A program made the translations under genes and the position numbers. A stretch of 64,000 bases of DNA from contig NC_065417.1 in assembly GCF_024362695.1 (NCBI RefSeq), positions 10,347,001 to 10,411,000 of the forward strand. Reading direction: 5' to 3'. The notes under the pieces were generated by a model. It was not told where the DNA came from and did not search any database. It worked only from the letters and a program-made list of their open reading frames with translations. Within the stretch, counting starts at the first letter, position 1. Every line of letters starts with the position of its first letter. Origin of the DNA: Pectinophora gossypiella (lineage: Eukaryota > Arthropoda > Insecta > Lepidoptera > Gelechiidae). This document shows, piece by piece, positions 10,271 through 22,345 of this stretch.

Positions 10271-12807
10271 TTACAGTTAGTTATATTGTTAGATTTCGTA
10301 ATGAGTATCTTTAGGCTGTCTTCTAAATGTTTAAGCATCTGCCTTGACGTTGGAGAGTTTGTGATCTTCATAGGTTTGTAGTATTTTTTTCTTATAAAAA
10401 CAATGTTACAAACATTGGAATACAGACATCTGTAAACCTTGAGTATAATTGTATGTTGAATCGAATGCGTATTATTAATGCTAGCATAGTATAACATTTA
10501 TAAAGATAGGTATATATTGTTACCTGATATAATTAAATAAATCGGAAAGCGTATTATAAAATAACGACCACATTTACGTTTCTATGTGAATTATGTATTA
10601 AGTTAGTCAGATAACAGTTCTGACATTAAACAAAACATTTCTTTGGTAGTTATAAGTGAAATATGTTAGGAAACACATCAACATAATGTGAGCACACGTG
10701 GGTCTTGAACTCATTACTCATTCTGCCGCAGCTCGCAAACTTTCATCCTGAACATTTGGTATGCAAAACTTACGCCAACTTATCTCGGGACCTCTGCTAT
10801 AATATTGCTTGTAGCGTATTTATACCCCATTAGCCCCTGTCACTGTATTTTAAGTCGAACTTCGCCCCAAGTTTTACCTACTAAATAAACTAGGAAGCCT
10901 AGATTTAAACCTCCAGATTTGTTGCCTGATGAAGGAAGTTCAGGATGGGTTTTGTAACTTCTTGAGTACTCCAATGTTCGACTATCTGATTTTTGTCTAA
11001 GAGTCTAGACCCTAAATTTAGAAGAATAATATAAACATACACAAACATACGCTCGCAATCCCTAATTGAGATTATTAAGACCTCAGTGAGAATAGGCAGA
11101 TCTATACGTTATCAGAAGAAAACATGTAGACACTTGATACAAAGTCCTAACACCTACGGATAATATTGAATACATTGATGGTCTAGAAAGGCCACTTTGA
11201 AGCAATTAATTAAAAAAGTAATATTGTAATTTGACACTTTGATTACTTGCTTTAAAAATAAATGTTTTTATTAAAGATTTGACACTTGCGCGTCTACTTT
11301 TATAAACGAAAAATTCAACTTACAATAACTGGTAGGTCTACCCATTATGGCGACAAGTGATCAGCAATTAATGGTCCATCCAGTCAGACAGGACCTTACT
11401 ATTGGTTTTTGCGACATGTCTGGGAAGAGACTAGTTAGTAGGTAGGAAAATCGTTTTTTATAGTCTCAGCTTACCCTGGTAAGGAATAGGCATGAGTTTA
11501 TGTATGCATGCATGTGCCCCGATGCAGCATAGAAGCAAATATTTTATATACTAGGTATATGCTTAATTTTATACTCGTATCTTTGTACATTAAACGCACG
11601 ATAAATTGTATCAAAAGTCGTTTGATAATACTACGTCTTCATTCATATTCAAAGAGACAATTCACATAATTTGTTAAATAGGTTAGCTTTGTTAACAAGG
11701 TTCCCTAGAAATCGACCTTATGTTGTATTCTGTGATTTTGTGGAGCTGCAATGCGGAATTTGTTCATTGGGTGTTCAATTATTTTAAAATATAATTGTCA
11801 TAAAAATGCGAGTTAGAACTGTAACTTTAGAACCAAGTGTGGCTTCTAGTGACGTGTTTCACTAAAGTACAGTCAGATAATGGTAATGATCATAACTTTT
11901 TGCGTATGTTCGTGTTGCTATAGTTAGTGTTAGTGCACTTGGTGTTAGTGTAGTTAATGTTGGTGTAGTTTGTGTTTATGTAGATCTACATCCACATTGT
12001 ACCATATTTCTGACAAACAAATTTTAATTTACTTATAATACTAAATATTATCTGGCCTATAATTTCAATTGGCAGCAATACAAACTACATATTATTTCGC
12101 ATAAAAATAAAGGAACACCGGCTATAGTAAATGTTTCTTTCTTTCTTTCTATACACGGGCGTGCCAAAATTCACGTATCGGCGATTCACAACCAACTGAC
12201 ATACTTTACTAAAGAGATGTCGCTTCAAATCCTATTTCCCTTCCCTTTCCAATTCCAATGGTTTAGAATTCAGTAAGAAATGTAGATACGGCAATTTCAA
12301 TATTTGCCTGACTGAAACACTTCTTTACTGCGTACTTCTTAAAGTTTACTTAATAACAACTTCCTTAAAGCAAACGAATATTATATTTTTAGAAGATACC
12401 TATTCTTAATTATAACTTCGCCATCAGTTTGTCCTTATCACAAGATTTAATTAAACTACATACAGACTAATCAAACATGATAGGCAAATTTTATTAATAA
12501 CTAAGATCAAACGAATGAAACAAAAAATAATTAACTCCAGTAATTGAATGTGAAAATTCTTTCATATCGTTTTTAGGTATTTTTAATTAAAAATGTTGAT
12601 GATGATGTCCAAAAAGTAGGTATGGTATTGACTTTTCCCTGTACATAATATGAACAAAATAATAATAAATATAAAAGGGCAATTTGATAATACATATTCA
12701 AGAGATAATCAAATTGAACGAACATTATACGCAGTGCCCATCACCTTTTAGGTAAAGTAAGAAAAACATATACAATATTAGCGTTTTGTTGTTAAGTATT
12801 TTCATTT
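10271..12807. other. AT-rich interval, no gene seen
   Basis: There is a (TTTC)n microsatellite near 12132-12150 and a weak family H-like patch at about 11040-11110. Nothing else can be supported. Confidence 0.5.
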
Positions 12808-12817
12808 AACTTACAAT

Positions 12818-13378
12818 TCTTCTTCCTATCGTGTGGGTTATGAGGTGGATTACCAACCTCATCAACCCTGGTGTCAGGGTTATTATTGAGCCGCCAAAGG
12901 CTCATGTAACCCTGACATGGCTCATGTAACGACTACATACTTACATAGTAAGTACATACATACACAGTAAGTAGTAGTAGTACATACATAGTAAGTAGTA
13001 ACCAGGACAGGGAGCTTAACGTGTCATCTGAAGCACGGATCATCTTACTGTCGGACAATCCTTCATCATCATCATCATCATCAGCCGTACGACGCCCACT
13101 GCTGGGCATAGGCCTCCCCCAAGGATCTCCACGACGATTGGTCCTGCGCTGCCCGCATCCAGCGGCTTCCCGCGACCTTCACCAGATCGTCGGTCCACCT
13201 TGTAGCGGGCCTACCCACTGAGCGTCGTCCGACACGTGGTCGCCATTCTAGAACCTTTCCGCCCCAGCGGCCATCGACAATCCTTACCAAACTATTATAT
13301 TAATAATGTCCCTACCAAACTAGGAATCACAAAGCGATTTTTGTGATATGTTCCCACCGGGATTCGAGAGGCCGTTAC
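12818..13378 (-). mobile_element. tRNA-derived SINE (family A) interrupted by an RTE fragment
   Basis: The SINE is on the minus strand, with its GAAGAAGAA-type tail at 12818. It is flanked by the duplication AACTTACAAT at 12808-12817 and 13379-13388. It carries the shared central domain (CCGTGCTTC, in reverse). Much of the tRNA-like head is deleted: the B-box-like GGGATTCGA is followed directly by the terminal GAGGCCGT. A separate LINE end occupies 13064-13275. Confidence 0.85.
13064..13275 (-). mobile_element. 5'-truncated RTE-type LINE 3' end, inserted in a SINE
   Basis: A (CATCAT)n tract at 13064 is the complement of the RTE tail. The minus strand reads the C-terminus of an RTE reverse transcriptase: DGRWGGKVLEW, VGRPATRWTDDL, SSWRSLGEAYAQQW. 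The duplication GACAATCCTT at 13054-13063 and 13276-13285 frames it exactly and also occurs in the SINE sequence it split. Confidence 0.9.
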
Positions 13379-13388
13379 AACTTACAAT

Positions 13389-14795
13389 CAACTAAATGTT
13401 AATTAATTGAAATAGGTAATCAGACTCATTATATGGAATAATTGTAGTCACTGTGGTCATATGGTTCACCGACTTCCTTCTCAAACGGGGAGCGCCGGTA
13501 TGAACCCCTTTTTCAGAAAATCCTCGTCACATTAAAGTCGTAAGACCGAATGTTGTTTTAAAATCCAAACCCTATTGTTTAACTATTGTGTCTGGAAATC
13601 TCGGCGTTACGAGATTGAGCCACAACATATTTATCATTTCTAAGTTTGAAGTCACCCTCTACACGAGCAGAAGTCAGCAGCCGTTATTCGTAACATGGGG
13701 TATCCACCAGCCGAGTTTTTTGTAGTCCCAAAATTCCAGTGAACCGGTGACTATGAGTTATGAGGGTCACCAACTTTTATTATTACGGCTTGATGCGCAG
13801 AACGCATGTGTTGGACCTCAAAAGATACAAGTTTTATGATACGAATGTTTCATTCTAACTTTCAGTTAACTACGTCGTCGTTCATTTTGAATATAAAACG
13901 TCTTATGAATATCCAAATGTGAGCCTTGAGGAACACGCATTTTCACGAGGTTGTTTAAAAGCATTGTGAAAATATATTCGCAAAGGACTAAATTAGAGTA
14001 TTTATTACCCTATACTGGCTACAAGCCTCTTTTTACCCCATTTTGGATCGGTCTTTGTCTTCTACGATCTGGCCTTTTATATAGAACTTTTTTGGACACC
14101 AACAACGGGTCATTGACCTTTCATTTGTAATAGTATGACACTTGGGATTGGAGTCATGGTTGGGAACGTACTGACTTAGAAGGTGTTAAAGATTAATAAT
14201 ATAATATTGTATTATATTGGTAACCTAAAATATTATGAATCATTCATTTACCGTAATTTAAACCAAAATTACTCGTGTGTTCTTGTAACAGACAATATCG
14301 AAACTAATTCTTAGTAACTTCACCGTAAACGTCATAAGCCTACAAATATAGCAATAAATTGTTTCGTCCCTGAGTAACCCTTGAGGGTTATTCTCCGAAA
14401 CATCTTATTAATTTCAGTCCCTTAGTAACCTGGTATTTCGTAAAGTAAGTATTTGTTGGTTGGGTATTTGGTAGGTTGGGTTTATGAATTCCTTTGTGGT
14501 ACGTTGATAGTATTTAGAGAGTACCTGTGACGTAAATACCGGTAATATCGTTGACGGCGGTACGGTAATAAACCTAATTTGTTACCTTGCCAAGCGCGCC
14601 CCGTCACTCATGTTACGTTTTTATAGACACAGTGAGTGGTTCGGAACGTTTTTACAGCAGACTAAGCCTTGGAGCAGCTTTACTTTGTTACGATCGGTAA
14701 TTTTGCAAAGCGACAGCGTAATACTGTAAGTATAAAGTTGTTTAGTTTTTCCTTTTTTTAGCAATTTTGAAACGTGACGTATTATGTGTGAGGTA
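13389..14795. other. Interval with no recognised feature
   Basis: No frame, hairpin or repeat copy was found that could be supported. Confidence 0.45.
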
Positions 14796-14872
14796 TCATC
14801 ATCATCAGTCGGAAATCGTCCACTACTGGACATAGGCTTCTTCCAAGGCTCGCTACAATGACCAATCCTTTA
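14796..14872 (-). mobile_element. RTE-like LINE 3' end, short
   Basis: CATCATCATCAGTCGGAAAT and CCACTACTGGACATAGGCTT resemble the reverse of an RTE 3' end, here diverged from those at 13.1 and 58.7 kb. Confidence 0.6.
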
Positions 14873-14904
14873 CGGTAGGTAGGTATCTAATCTAATCTAC
14901 CCCA

Positions 14905-15065
14905 CAAGATCCTTTTGCTGGGCAAAAGCCTCTCCTTCCTCTTTTCATTTTTCGCGATCCTGTGCGTATTCCGGCCAATCCCTCCAGCAAGCGTCCAAAT
15001 CGTCGCGCCATCTCTTTCGAGGTCTACCACGACGCTGCCTGTACCCGTCATGAAGCACCTAATGA
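14905..15065 (-). repeat. LINE-like repeat fragment
   Basis: GCTGGGCAAAAGCCTCTCCT, TCGTCGCGCCATCTCTTTCG and CTGCCTGTACCCGTCATG recall the reverse strand of LINE coding ends. A weaker relative is at 21800-21910. There is no usable reading frame. Confidence 0.5.
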
Positions 15066-15069
15066 GTGA

Positions 15070-16960
15070 CGAACCGTGCCCATCGCTCGATAGGTAGATA
15101 TAATATAGCTACAAAATATGCTTCAGTGTATGTCGCAATAAATTCTATTGTAGCTATTATTATTGAGGCATATTATTATGTCTCATCACGGGGCACAGAA
15201 CGACACAGGCCCCTAAAAAGAGAGTTTTACACATTAAATGAGAATGATTTTGGAAATCTTCATCCTTCATTATACTTTTCATCGAGCTTTAAAGCAAGTG
15301 ACGACATTAAAAAAGAAACGATCCTAACATTGTGTTAATAGATTTTTAGACCGAATAATGAAACGTAGGTAATCAAATTTATCCAAATACAATTTTAATA
15401 TAATTTAGAATGACTGTTGTTTTAGGAAAATTGTATCAACTAATACACACAAAGAGATTAGGTAGTCCCGGATGCATCCTTTATAAATACTACTTAGACT
15501 AATTTACTTATATTAGTGAAATCAAGGAAATTCTGTGGAAAATATGATTAAAAATAAATATAGACCTTGACTATAATATAATCTTGACTGTTATAGAATA
15601 AAATAATTGCATAGAATACAAAGAAAAGACTGGGTAGACCAAAATGGAGGACTATTATTTTACCATCTGTAACCTATTTCGTAAATTGAAAATACTACGG
15701 TTACGTGGGAAGAATTTCATTGTCTATCATATAATATTCAATAACAGTAGTTATACCAGCAGCTGCATATTTAGGAGTAAGTATATTTCACAAATGTCAT
15801 CTAAATTTTGCACCTGTTAATAGACGAATTCATAATAAATTCATGACAAAGGAGATAAATTCACGCATGTACAAGTATACGGGTATTTCGTTCAAAAATT
15901 GCCCCTCATGCATACTAAATTACAGCAGACGAAATTATGGTACTTCACCAGAATTATATGATGTACCTTCTAAATTAATATATTCAGGATTTTACTCCTC
16001 ATCGTGTATTTTAGGTAAACTTTGGTGAAATTGCTGTTTTTGGAAATAGAACTTAAAATATGAATATTTTGACTACTTATATTTTTTTAAAGTCTGTTAT
16101 CATTCAACTCAGACATGTATATGACGCTGGAAATTAGACAATTAATAACAATTAATAATACTTAAATAGCCACGTTACGCCGTTGCGCCGTTACATGTAA
16201 AAACATCACATTACATTAAAATTCAAAATTTTCGCTTGGTTAAATTCTGCTTAACATTTATTGTCGTGGCCAAACGATTATGTGACTATAAAGATATGTA
16301 TATATAAATAGAAAACATGTTGAAACCACCATAACGACCGAAATATTATGTTTTATGTCCCCATAAACAATTTTAAATAACAAGTTTTGTAGATTAATTT
16401 TACCTGCTTTTTGTACATACTCCACGACGGAATAAAATTTTATGAACAGCGTAAAAGTGCTGCTAGTTATTTAAATTCAAGAATTCGTTCTCCGCCTCCG
16501 GTTGGAGGCATGTGCGCTTGAATATATATAATATACTATATCATTGCATTAACACCTTCATGGACACTAACCACGGGTCACTCAGCTTTCATTCATGGTA
16601 TGACACATCGGGACCACAGGACTGTAGACGTGCTGTCTTGGAAAAAGTTAAGAAAATAATAATGTGCACTATATAGTTGCTAGTTGCATATATCATAGCA
16701 CCATAAGTGTCTCGGACTAACAGTCAAAAAAATTCATTACTGCTTATCAAACTCACAAGTTATTAACTTTTAACTTTTTAGCTACTCCACCCTTTTTTTT
16801 TGCATTTGCAGGCCTTATGAACGTACTATAACACTGGGACCAAATAGGTCTCTTGTGATCGCTGCCTTATGCTACAGTTCACCTCTAAACCCTAGACTTG
16901 GCTATGTACCGCAGTATTTGCTTAGGGGTTTTAAACGCCTCTGGAGTCATTTTGTGTCCT
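15070..16960. other. AT-rich interval, no gene seen
   Basis: Only chance-like short frames occur. A fragment GTCGTGGCCAAACGATTATG at about 16264 resembles the ends and interior of the 53655 element. Confidence 0.45.
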
Positions 16961-16968
16961 CCAAGTTT

Positions 16969-17025
16969 TTTTTTTGACGTGACTTTTTGTAGATTTGCCG
17001 CACATAGCATTAACTTCGTGACCGG
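16969..17025 (+). repeat. Short repeat family N
   Basis: TTTTTTTGACGTGACTTTTT, then GATTTGCCGCACATAGCATT. Chance open frames on both strands overlap it. Confidence 0.6.
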
Positions 17026-17339
17026 ACAAAGGTATCCTCCAAGGATGAAGCAAGATTTCCTCATCACGGACTCACACTCCACTCTCTCAGCACTCCAATA
17101 CATTTCCCGATCGATCCTCACAGAACACTCTAAATTCTTGTTAATTCCACTCCATGCATTTTATTGCAACGAACTGTTAAAGTAGGGCAGCCTTACCGTG
17201 CGACCTACTACCCTGTTTCTAGAGTGAGCGTGGGCCTTGAAAACGTGGGCAAAAGTGGGCAAACACAGTACACTTTACTTTAGAATACTTTATTACACAC
17301 TTACATACGATGACCTCACGCCTGTGATCAATAAAAGCC

Positions 17340-17400
17340 CTCTTCTTTTACCGTGTGGGTTGTGAGGGGGATCACCAATCTCATCAACGCTGGTGTCAGG
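17340..17400 (-). mobile_element. SINE family A, short 3' fragment
   Basis: Only the last 60 bp of the family is present, in reverse (TCTTCTTTTACCGTGTGGG to GGTGTCAGG). Confidence 0.7.
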
Positions 17401-18230
17401 TAACATGGATATGGTGATAGATAATTAATTAGCCTATCTGAACATTAATGGCCCATCAAATTAGACTGGACGCAATCCCTGTGTCGGTTTTTACGACATG
17501 CCTGGGAAGACGAACAGCTGAAAGCATCTATGTTTTTTATTCATTCCCAGTCCAGCACAGAGGCAATAGCAAAAGTAGTAAAAACATTTTATTTCTCCAC
17601 CTTTATTCGTTTGTGAACTTTACTATTGTGCTTTGGGTCATTTGTGGTAGACTTTAGACTTATTCTTTTCAGTGCTTTCGTAACTAACCGGTCTTTGTAT
17701 GTAACAAGCAAGAGTTACAATGGCACTGTTTGAAAATTTAAAATCTTAAAATTGTATCTGTTTTGCTATCGAATTCCTGTCTTTATACAAAATAAGCAAA
17801 CAGACAATTAAGAGCGTATGAAAGAAGGTTTACATAATAAAAAGGAAATTAAATAAAAATATTTATACTTAATCTACATTTATACGAGTAAATATCGCTC
17901 GCGTTGGTAATTGCATCATTAATCCAAACATATTTATAGTATACAAATACCATCTTCAGTCACGACGTCAAGGTGATAATCACAGGAGATTTATAAGAAA
18001 AAATAGAAATTATCATTATCTCGGTAAGTCTTCTTCTCAAAAATAAAGTGTGCACAGTGACATGTTACAAACTTGTAGTCACTATTAAAACCCTGAATAT
18101 TGAATAAAAAAACATTATAACTAAAAAATGTTCGTTTGTGTATATTTTACAGCTTTACTTATTTACATATAGTTCAATAAAAACAAAGATTTATTTTTCA
18201 TTATTAAGTTATTCATTATTTAAGTGATTA
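17401..18230. other. Upstream region of the fucosyltransferase gene
   Basis: A possible 3' splice site (TGTATATTTTACAG near 18152) lies about 80 bp before the ATG, so a non-coding 5' exon further upstream is possible. I cannot place a promoter. Confidence 0.35.
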
Positions 18231-19913
18231 ATGTTTCACATTCCAGCCATGTATAAATTCAAGAAGTACATGTTCACTCGCAAGTTCCTTTTATACATAA
18301 TTATTGTAGTACCTGTTACTGTGTTGATTTACAAACAAAGAATATGTCAAAAGAAGGATAAAAATATAAAGTACATTCTGTACTGGACCTACGGACCACA
18401 ACATGAGCCGCTTGACTTATTTGGAATCGGCAAGGCAGGCTTCGAACGCTTCAACTGTACCTTTCAGAACTGTTTTACAACTGATGACCATAATTATTTT
18501 GCCGGAAATTTAAGCCAATTCGATGCCATCCTGTTTCATGGAAGGCATACGGAAGACATCAACAGAACTGAAATGTCACGAATCAATAAAATGAGATGTC
18601 CACATCAAAAATATGTTTACGTCAATATGGAATCGGCCAAGAGCTATCCTATCTGTAATCCAGCTTATGATGGATTTTTCAACTGGACACTTACATATAG
18701 ACTGAAATCTGATATATCTGTAACATATTTTACGATTGTCGATATAAAAGGCAAAGTTGTGGGTCCAAGACATGGCGTGAAGTGGATCACTACTGTTAAA
18801 AGTAAATTAAATGAAAATGTTATACGAAAACTAGGTAACAAAACTAAAGCCGCTGCCTGGTTCGCATCTCATTGCAATGTCGAAAGTGGACGAGATCAGT
18901 TTTTTAAACAGTTACAGAGTAAATTAAAAAGTCAGTACAATTTAACCGTTGATGCTTACGGGTCGTGCGGAAATCTCAGCTGTCCCAGAGAAAATCATTC
19001 GCAATGCCTGGGCTTGATAAAGAGAGACTATTATTTCTACTTGGCTTTAGAAAATACCATCGCTAAAGACTATATAACTGAAAAGGTTTTGCACGCCATG
19101 CAAAACGACGCAGTACCAATTTTATTTGGAGGAGCCAATTACTCCAAGTAAGTTACGATAAACCAGAAAATATAACTCGTATTAGACCCATAAGTGGTGA
19201 GAATCATTTTTTAGCTATTCTTAGGGTTGGAACTTGGGAGTACTAAAGTTGATATGGTGTATTTATTTCATTTACTTCTCTTGTTAATTCTAGGAATCAT
19301 AAAGCTTTAATGCTAAGTGGTGAGGTGTCCTGAAACGAACTTATCTGAAGATGTAATTTGAAAACTACACTGTTATACAGTACCATTTCTAATGTCTGGT
19401 ATTTTTTTAGGTTCCTTCCTCCAGGTTCATATTTAGACGGGCGAGAATATGATATAGATGCACTAGCTGAAAAAATAAACGATCTCATTCACTCTCCCTT
19501 CGAATATCATCAATATTTTCAATGGAAATCTCATTATACTATTGGTGATGGTGGGGTCAGAGAAGCCGCTTGTTCTTTATGTGAAATGTTAAACAACAAA
19601 AGGAAGGTTGAGAAACATCATACGTATGAAAATATAAGAAACTGGTGGCTTCCAGACTTTAAATTTCAATGTTCGTTTCAAATGTATCCTTATTTAGGTA
19701 CCTTTATATTCTAGCTTGACCTTCGACTACTATTACGTGTAGAAACATCGTCATTAATCCCCATTGCTTATTTACTAATAATTATATAAATTGGTCTTGT
19801 GTTGAATTTTTAAATGTAACTCGGATTATACGAAATGTGACGGAAGTGTATGATGATAAATACTATTATTTACAGGTAAGGTCGACATTGATGACTTAGA
19901 AGCGGATTATTAA
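18231..19913 (+). CDS. Alpha-1,3-fucosyltransferase (GT10), three coding exons
   Basis: The predicted product transfers fucose from GDP-fucose to glycan acceptors in the Golgi. Exon 1 is 18231-19147 (ATG to donor GTAAGT at 19148), exon 2 is 19411-19697 and exon 3 is 19876-19913, giving 413 residues. Residues 1-18 are a short basic cytosolic tail, about 19-35 a signal anchor, then a stem and catalytic domain. The GT10 donor-binding signature is clear at about 273-300 (ALENTIAKDYITEKVLHAM, then VPILFGG) and is followed by the PPGSYLD block at the start of exon 2. An AAAWFASHC block (about 207-215) and about nine N-glycosylation sequons fit the family. Exons 1 and 2 join in phase. Exon 3 is less certain: without it the frame stops at 19714 (406 residues). 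A second ATG at 18249 is an alternative start. Core-FucT versus another GT10 paralogue cannot be settled by eye. Confidence 0.9.
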
Positions 19914-19960
19914 AATAATATATTAACGAGAAATGACAAGGCTACTCAGACATAGAATAT

Positions 19961-19966
19961 AATAAA
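19961..19966 (+). terminator. Polyadenylation signal of the fucosyltransferase gene
   Basis: An AATAAA hexamer lies 48 bases after the stop codon of proposed exon 3 (TAA at 19911-19913). Its position favours the three-exon model, although it could also serve a transcript stopping at 19714. Confidence 0.55.
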
Positions 19967-20054
19967 GAAACAAAAGGTAAGTAATGCGGTCATCAGCACG
20001 AACAGCTATTCTAAATATTCTGTGAATATTTCAAGCGTCTACTTGTTGCTGTTA

Positions 20055-20272
20055 TTAATATCGAGCGTAAACGAGCAAAATATTGTTTTTTACTAATATT
20101 TTTTGTTATTGGTAATGGCAACAGTAATATATCAACTGTGAAAATTTAACGCATCTGACAACCACGGTTCATGAGATACAGCCTGGTGACGAACTGACGG
20201 ATGGCGAAGTCTTAGTAATTGCGTCCCACGGGACACCTTTATCCTTTAGAAACGGAACTCTAAAAAACCATC
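20055..20272. mobile_element. Family L element, partial
   Basis: TTCATGAGATACAGCCTGGT and GTCTTAGTAATTGCGTCCC match the right half of the copy at 25851, ending in GGAACTCT. The left end is not clear. It lies just downstream of the fucosyltransferase gene. Confidence 0.65.
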
Positions 20273-20354
20273 ATAATACAATTTCAGAAAATGATATCAA
20301 ATAAACAAGAATTTAAACCAACGTAGTGGATTTACATTTTGTTTAATTTTAGAA

Positions 20355-20760
20355 GCACTCATTCAATACTCCCTCTCTCAGAATAATATTCCAACACAAT
20401 TGAATTTGCATTCCAAATAGAACAAAATTTTGTGTAATAAAATTAGACCCTCTTAAGCGCCCTTCAAAGTATTTATCTTGGCTTTAGTTTAAAAAACTTA
20501 CATAGACATACATTTCCGATACGAGTAATTTCTAAACCCTAATTCTCATTACGGTGTACACCGCTGCCAATGGCACCTAAAAAGCCAAAGACTTAACTAA
20601 CGTCTCAGGGGCTTTAAATTACATTTATAATAAGCGTGAATTTGTTCTATGGTAATAAAAAAATAAACAATGAAACGCTGCGTGTCCCGGTGCGGTCAAA
20701 CGTGTGGTAAATTACCTACGAATATTTCCCATACGCTTTTAAAACGTTCGACAATTGTGT
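20355..20760 (-). repeat. Dispersed repeat family F, copy 1
   Basis: A stretch of about 400 bp is shared in reverse with 34485-34890. The best conserved part is TTTCCGATACGAGTAATTTC through AACCCTAATTCTCATTACGG. I do not recognise the family. Confidence 0.75.
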
Positions 20761-21799
20761 GTCGGATCTATTGTTCTCTTCATGTTTTCGTTTTTATATG
20801 TAAAATTTTGTTGAGGATCTTTTTATACTACCATTTTTAACATCATAATTTATATTCAAAAAATATTTTGGTACAACCCGTCCTTGAACACCAAGACGTT
20901 AATTTCCACTTTACGACGGCACTCCGCCACGTGGTAATGTGTATGAGGGATGGGCAACTAATCCATCTCAGAACTTCAATACTGGGTGCAAGTTTTCTTT
21001 TTGTGACTGTTAGGTATAACTAACTCATCTTCGCTACAGTCGCTATTTGTAATCTTCACAATAACATACTTACACACTAAGTAGGTAACAAAATACTTAC
21101 AAATAAATGAATATATTTTCGTTTGCAGTACTTGAAAAACACTTAACAGCAATTTTACTTCTCCAAAACAGCCATGACGAGGTCGAACTAATCTAGCCCG
21201 TAGCACCTACTCCGTAAATAACAAAATAAAAGTTAATTTCGTGCACGCGGCGGAGGCAATCAATCATGAATTCGTAAGGTGATTTATAACGCGGCAGCTG
21301 CATTGCCTAACTCTTTCTTGCCAAAAAGAACACCTTTCGTTTTGGTTCATACATAAACTTAACCCAGAAATCCTGGGAGTAAACAGAATCGCAAAGTTGG
21401 CAGAAAACATACTTTATGGCGCTTTTAGGACTTAGGATTGTCCTCACTAGGATATTAGAATGACGCACGCCACTATGGTACAACCAGCAACAAAATTGCA
21501 GCCAATTTGTTGCCGGCAATCGAATCCCAAACAATTTGGCGCAACCATGGTGTGCTAGTGCGACAGGGCCTGTAGTTTCATTTACAGTCTATCCTCTCTT
21601 ACTGCAATTAAAAGCATCCACCAGCATCCTGAAGTAGTTTTGCTACGTGACTGACTCACCCATGCTGAAGCATGCAGGTGTCAGGAAGGCAGTCCTAATT
21701 ACTGTAGTGCGTCCGTTTGAATTTGTGACCAATATAGTTAGTGATTGTAACTTATAAGTGAGCGTAAGTTACCCAAATAAATATATATCTCTCTCTCTA

Positions 21800-21910
21800 A
21801 AAGGCCTCCTCTGCTACTTCTCGTTTTTTATAGGCTTCAAGGTCGTCACTCCATCTCTTTCAGGGTCACGATGCTTGTTCCTACCCTGAGGCACCCCATG
21901 AGTACCTTCA
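21800..21910 (-). repeat. LINE-like repeat fragment
   Basis: AAGGCCTCCTCTGCTACTTC, then CACTCCATCTCTTTCAGGGT and CCTACCCTGAGGCACCCC; same layout as 14905-15065. Confidence 0.45.
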
Positions 21911-22084
21911 CTTTCAGCCGAAAGTGTATCAATAGCATTAGTAACAGATATTTTTAATGAAAATATCTGCTTTATTTTATTTTGTTTGTTTCTTCTCTCG
22001 TGTTCGTTGTGGAGTATCCGACCTCCTTGTCGTGATGTCGGGGTGTTTTGTTTGCTTTCAGCATTGTTTACATAAAGAGCAAAT

Positions 22085-22345
22085 AAGTAATCATTACATA
22101 GTATAAAACAAAGTCGCTTTTTTTGTCCCTGTATTCCTATGTACGCTTAAATCTTTAAAAATACGCAACGAATTTTGATGCGGTTGTTTTTAATATATAG
22201 AGTGATTCAAGAGGAAAGTCAAATGTTATTATGTATAATAATATCCATTAAATAGTGGAGAAATACTGTTATTTTTGAGGTTTTTAATATCATTTTTTCC
22301 TCAGCATTACATCTAAACGAAGCCGGGGCGGGTCGCTACTTTTAT
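22085..22345. mobile_element. Dispersed repeat, possibly Helitron-related
   Basis: AGTATAAAACAAAGTCGC, ACGCAACGAATTTTGATGCG, AGAGTGATTCAAGAGGAAAG and a 3' end CGAAGCCGGGGCGGGTCGC form a familiar lepidopteran repeat. The GC-rich end recalls Helitron termini, but no convincing CTRR end is present. Confidence 0.45.

Noticed and set aside
16898..17185. Overlapping frames on both strands (95 and 78 codons)
   Set aside because: Both cross repeat family N and mirror each other; neither resembles a protein family.
21307..21534. 75-codon minus-strand frame with several Cys and Trp
   Set aside because: Its composition is interesting, but there is no recognisable motif, splice context or second copy in the window.
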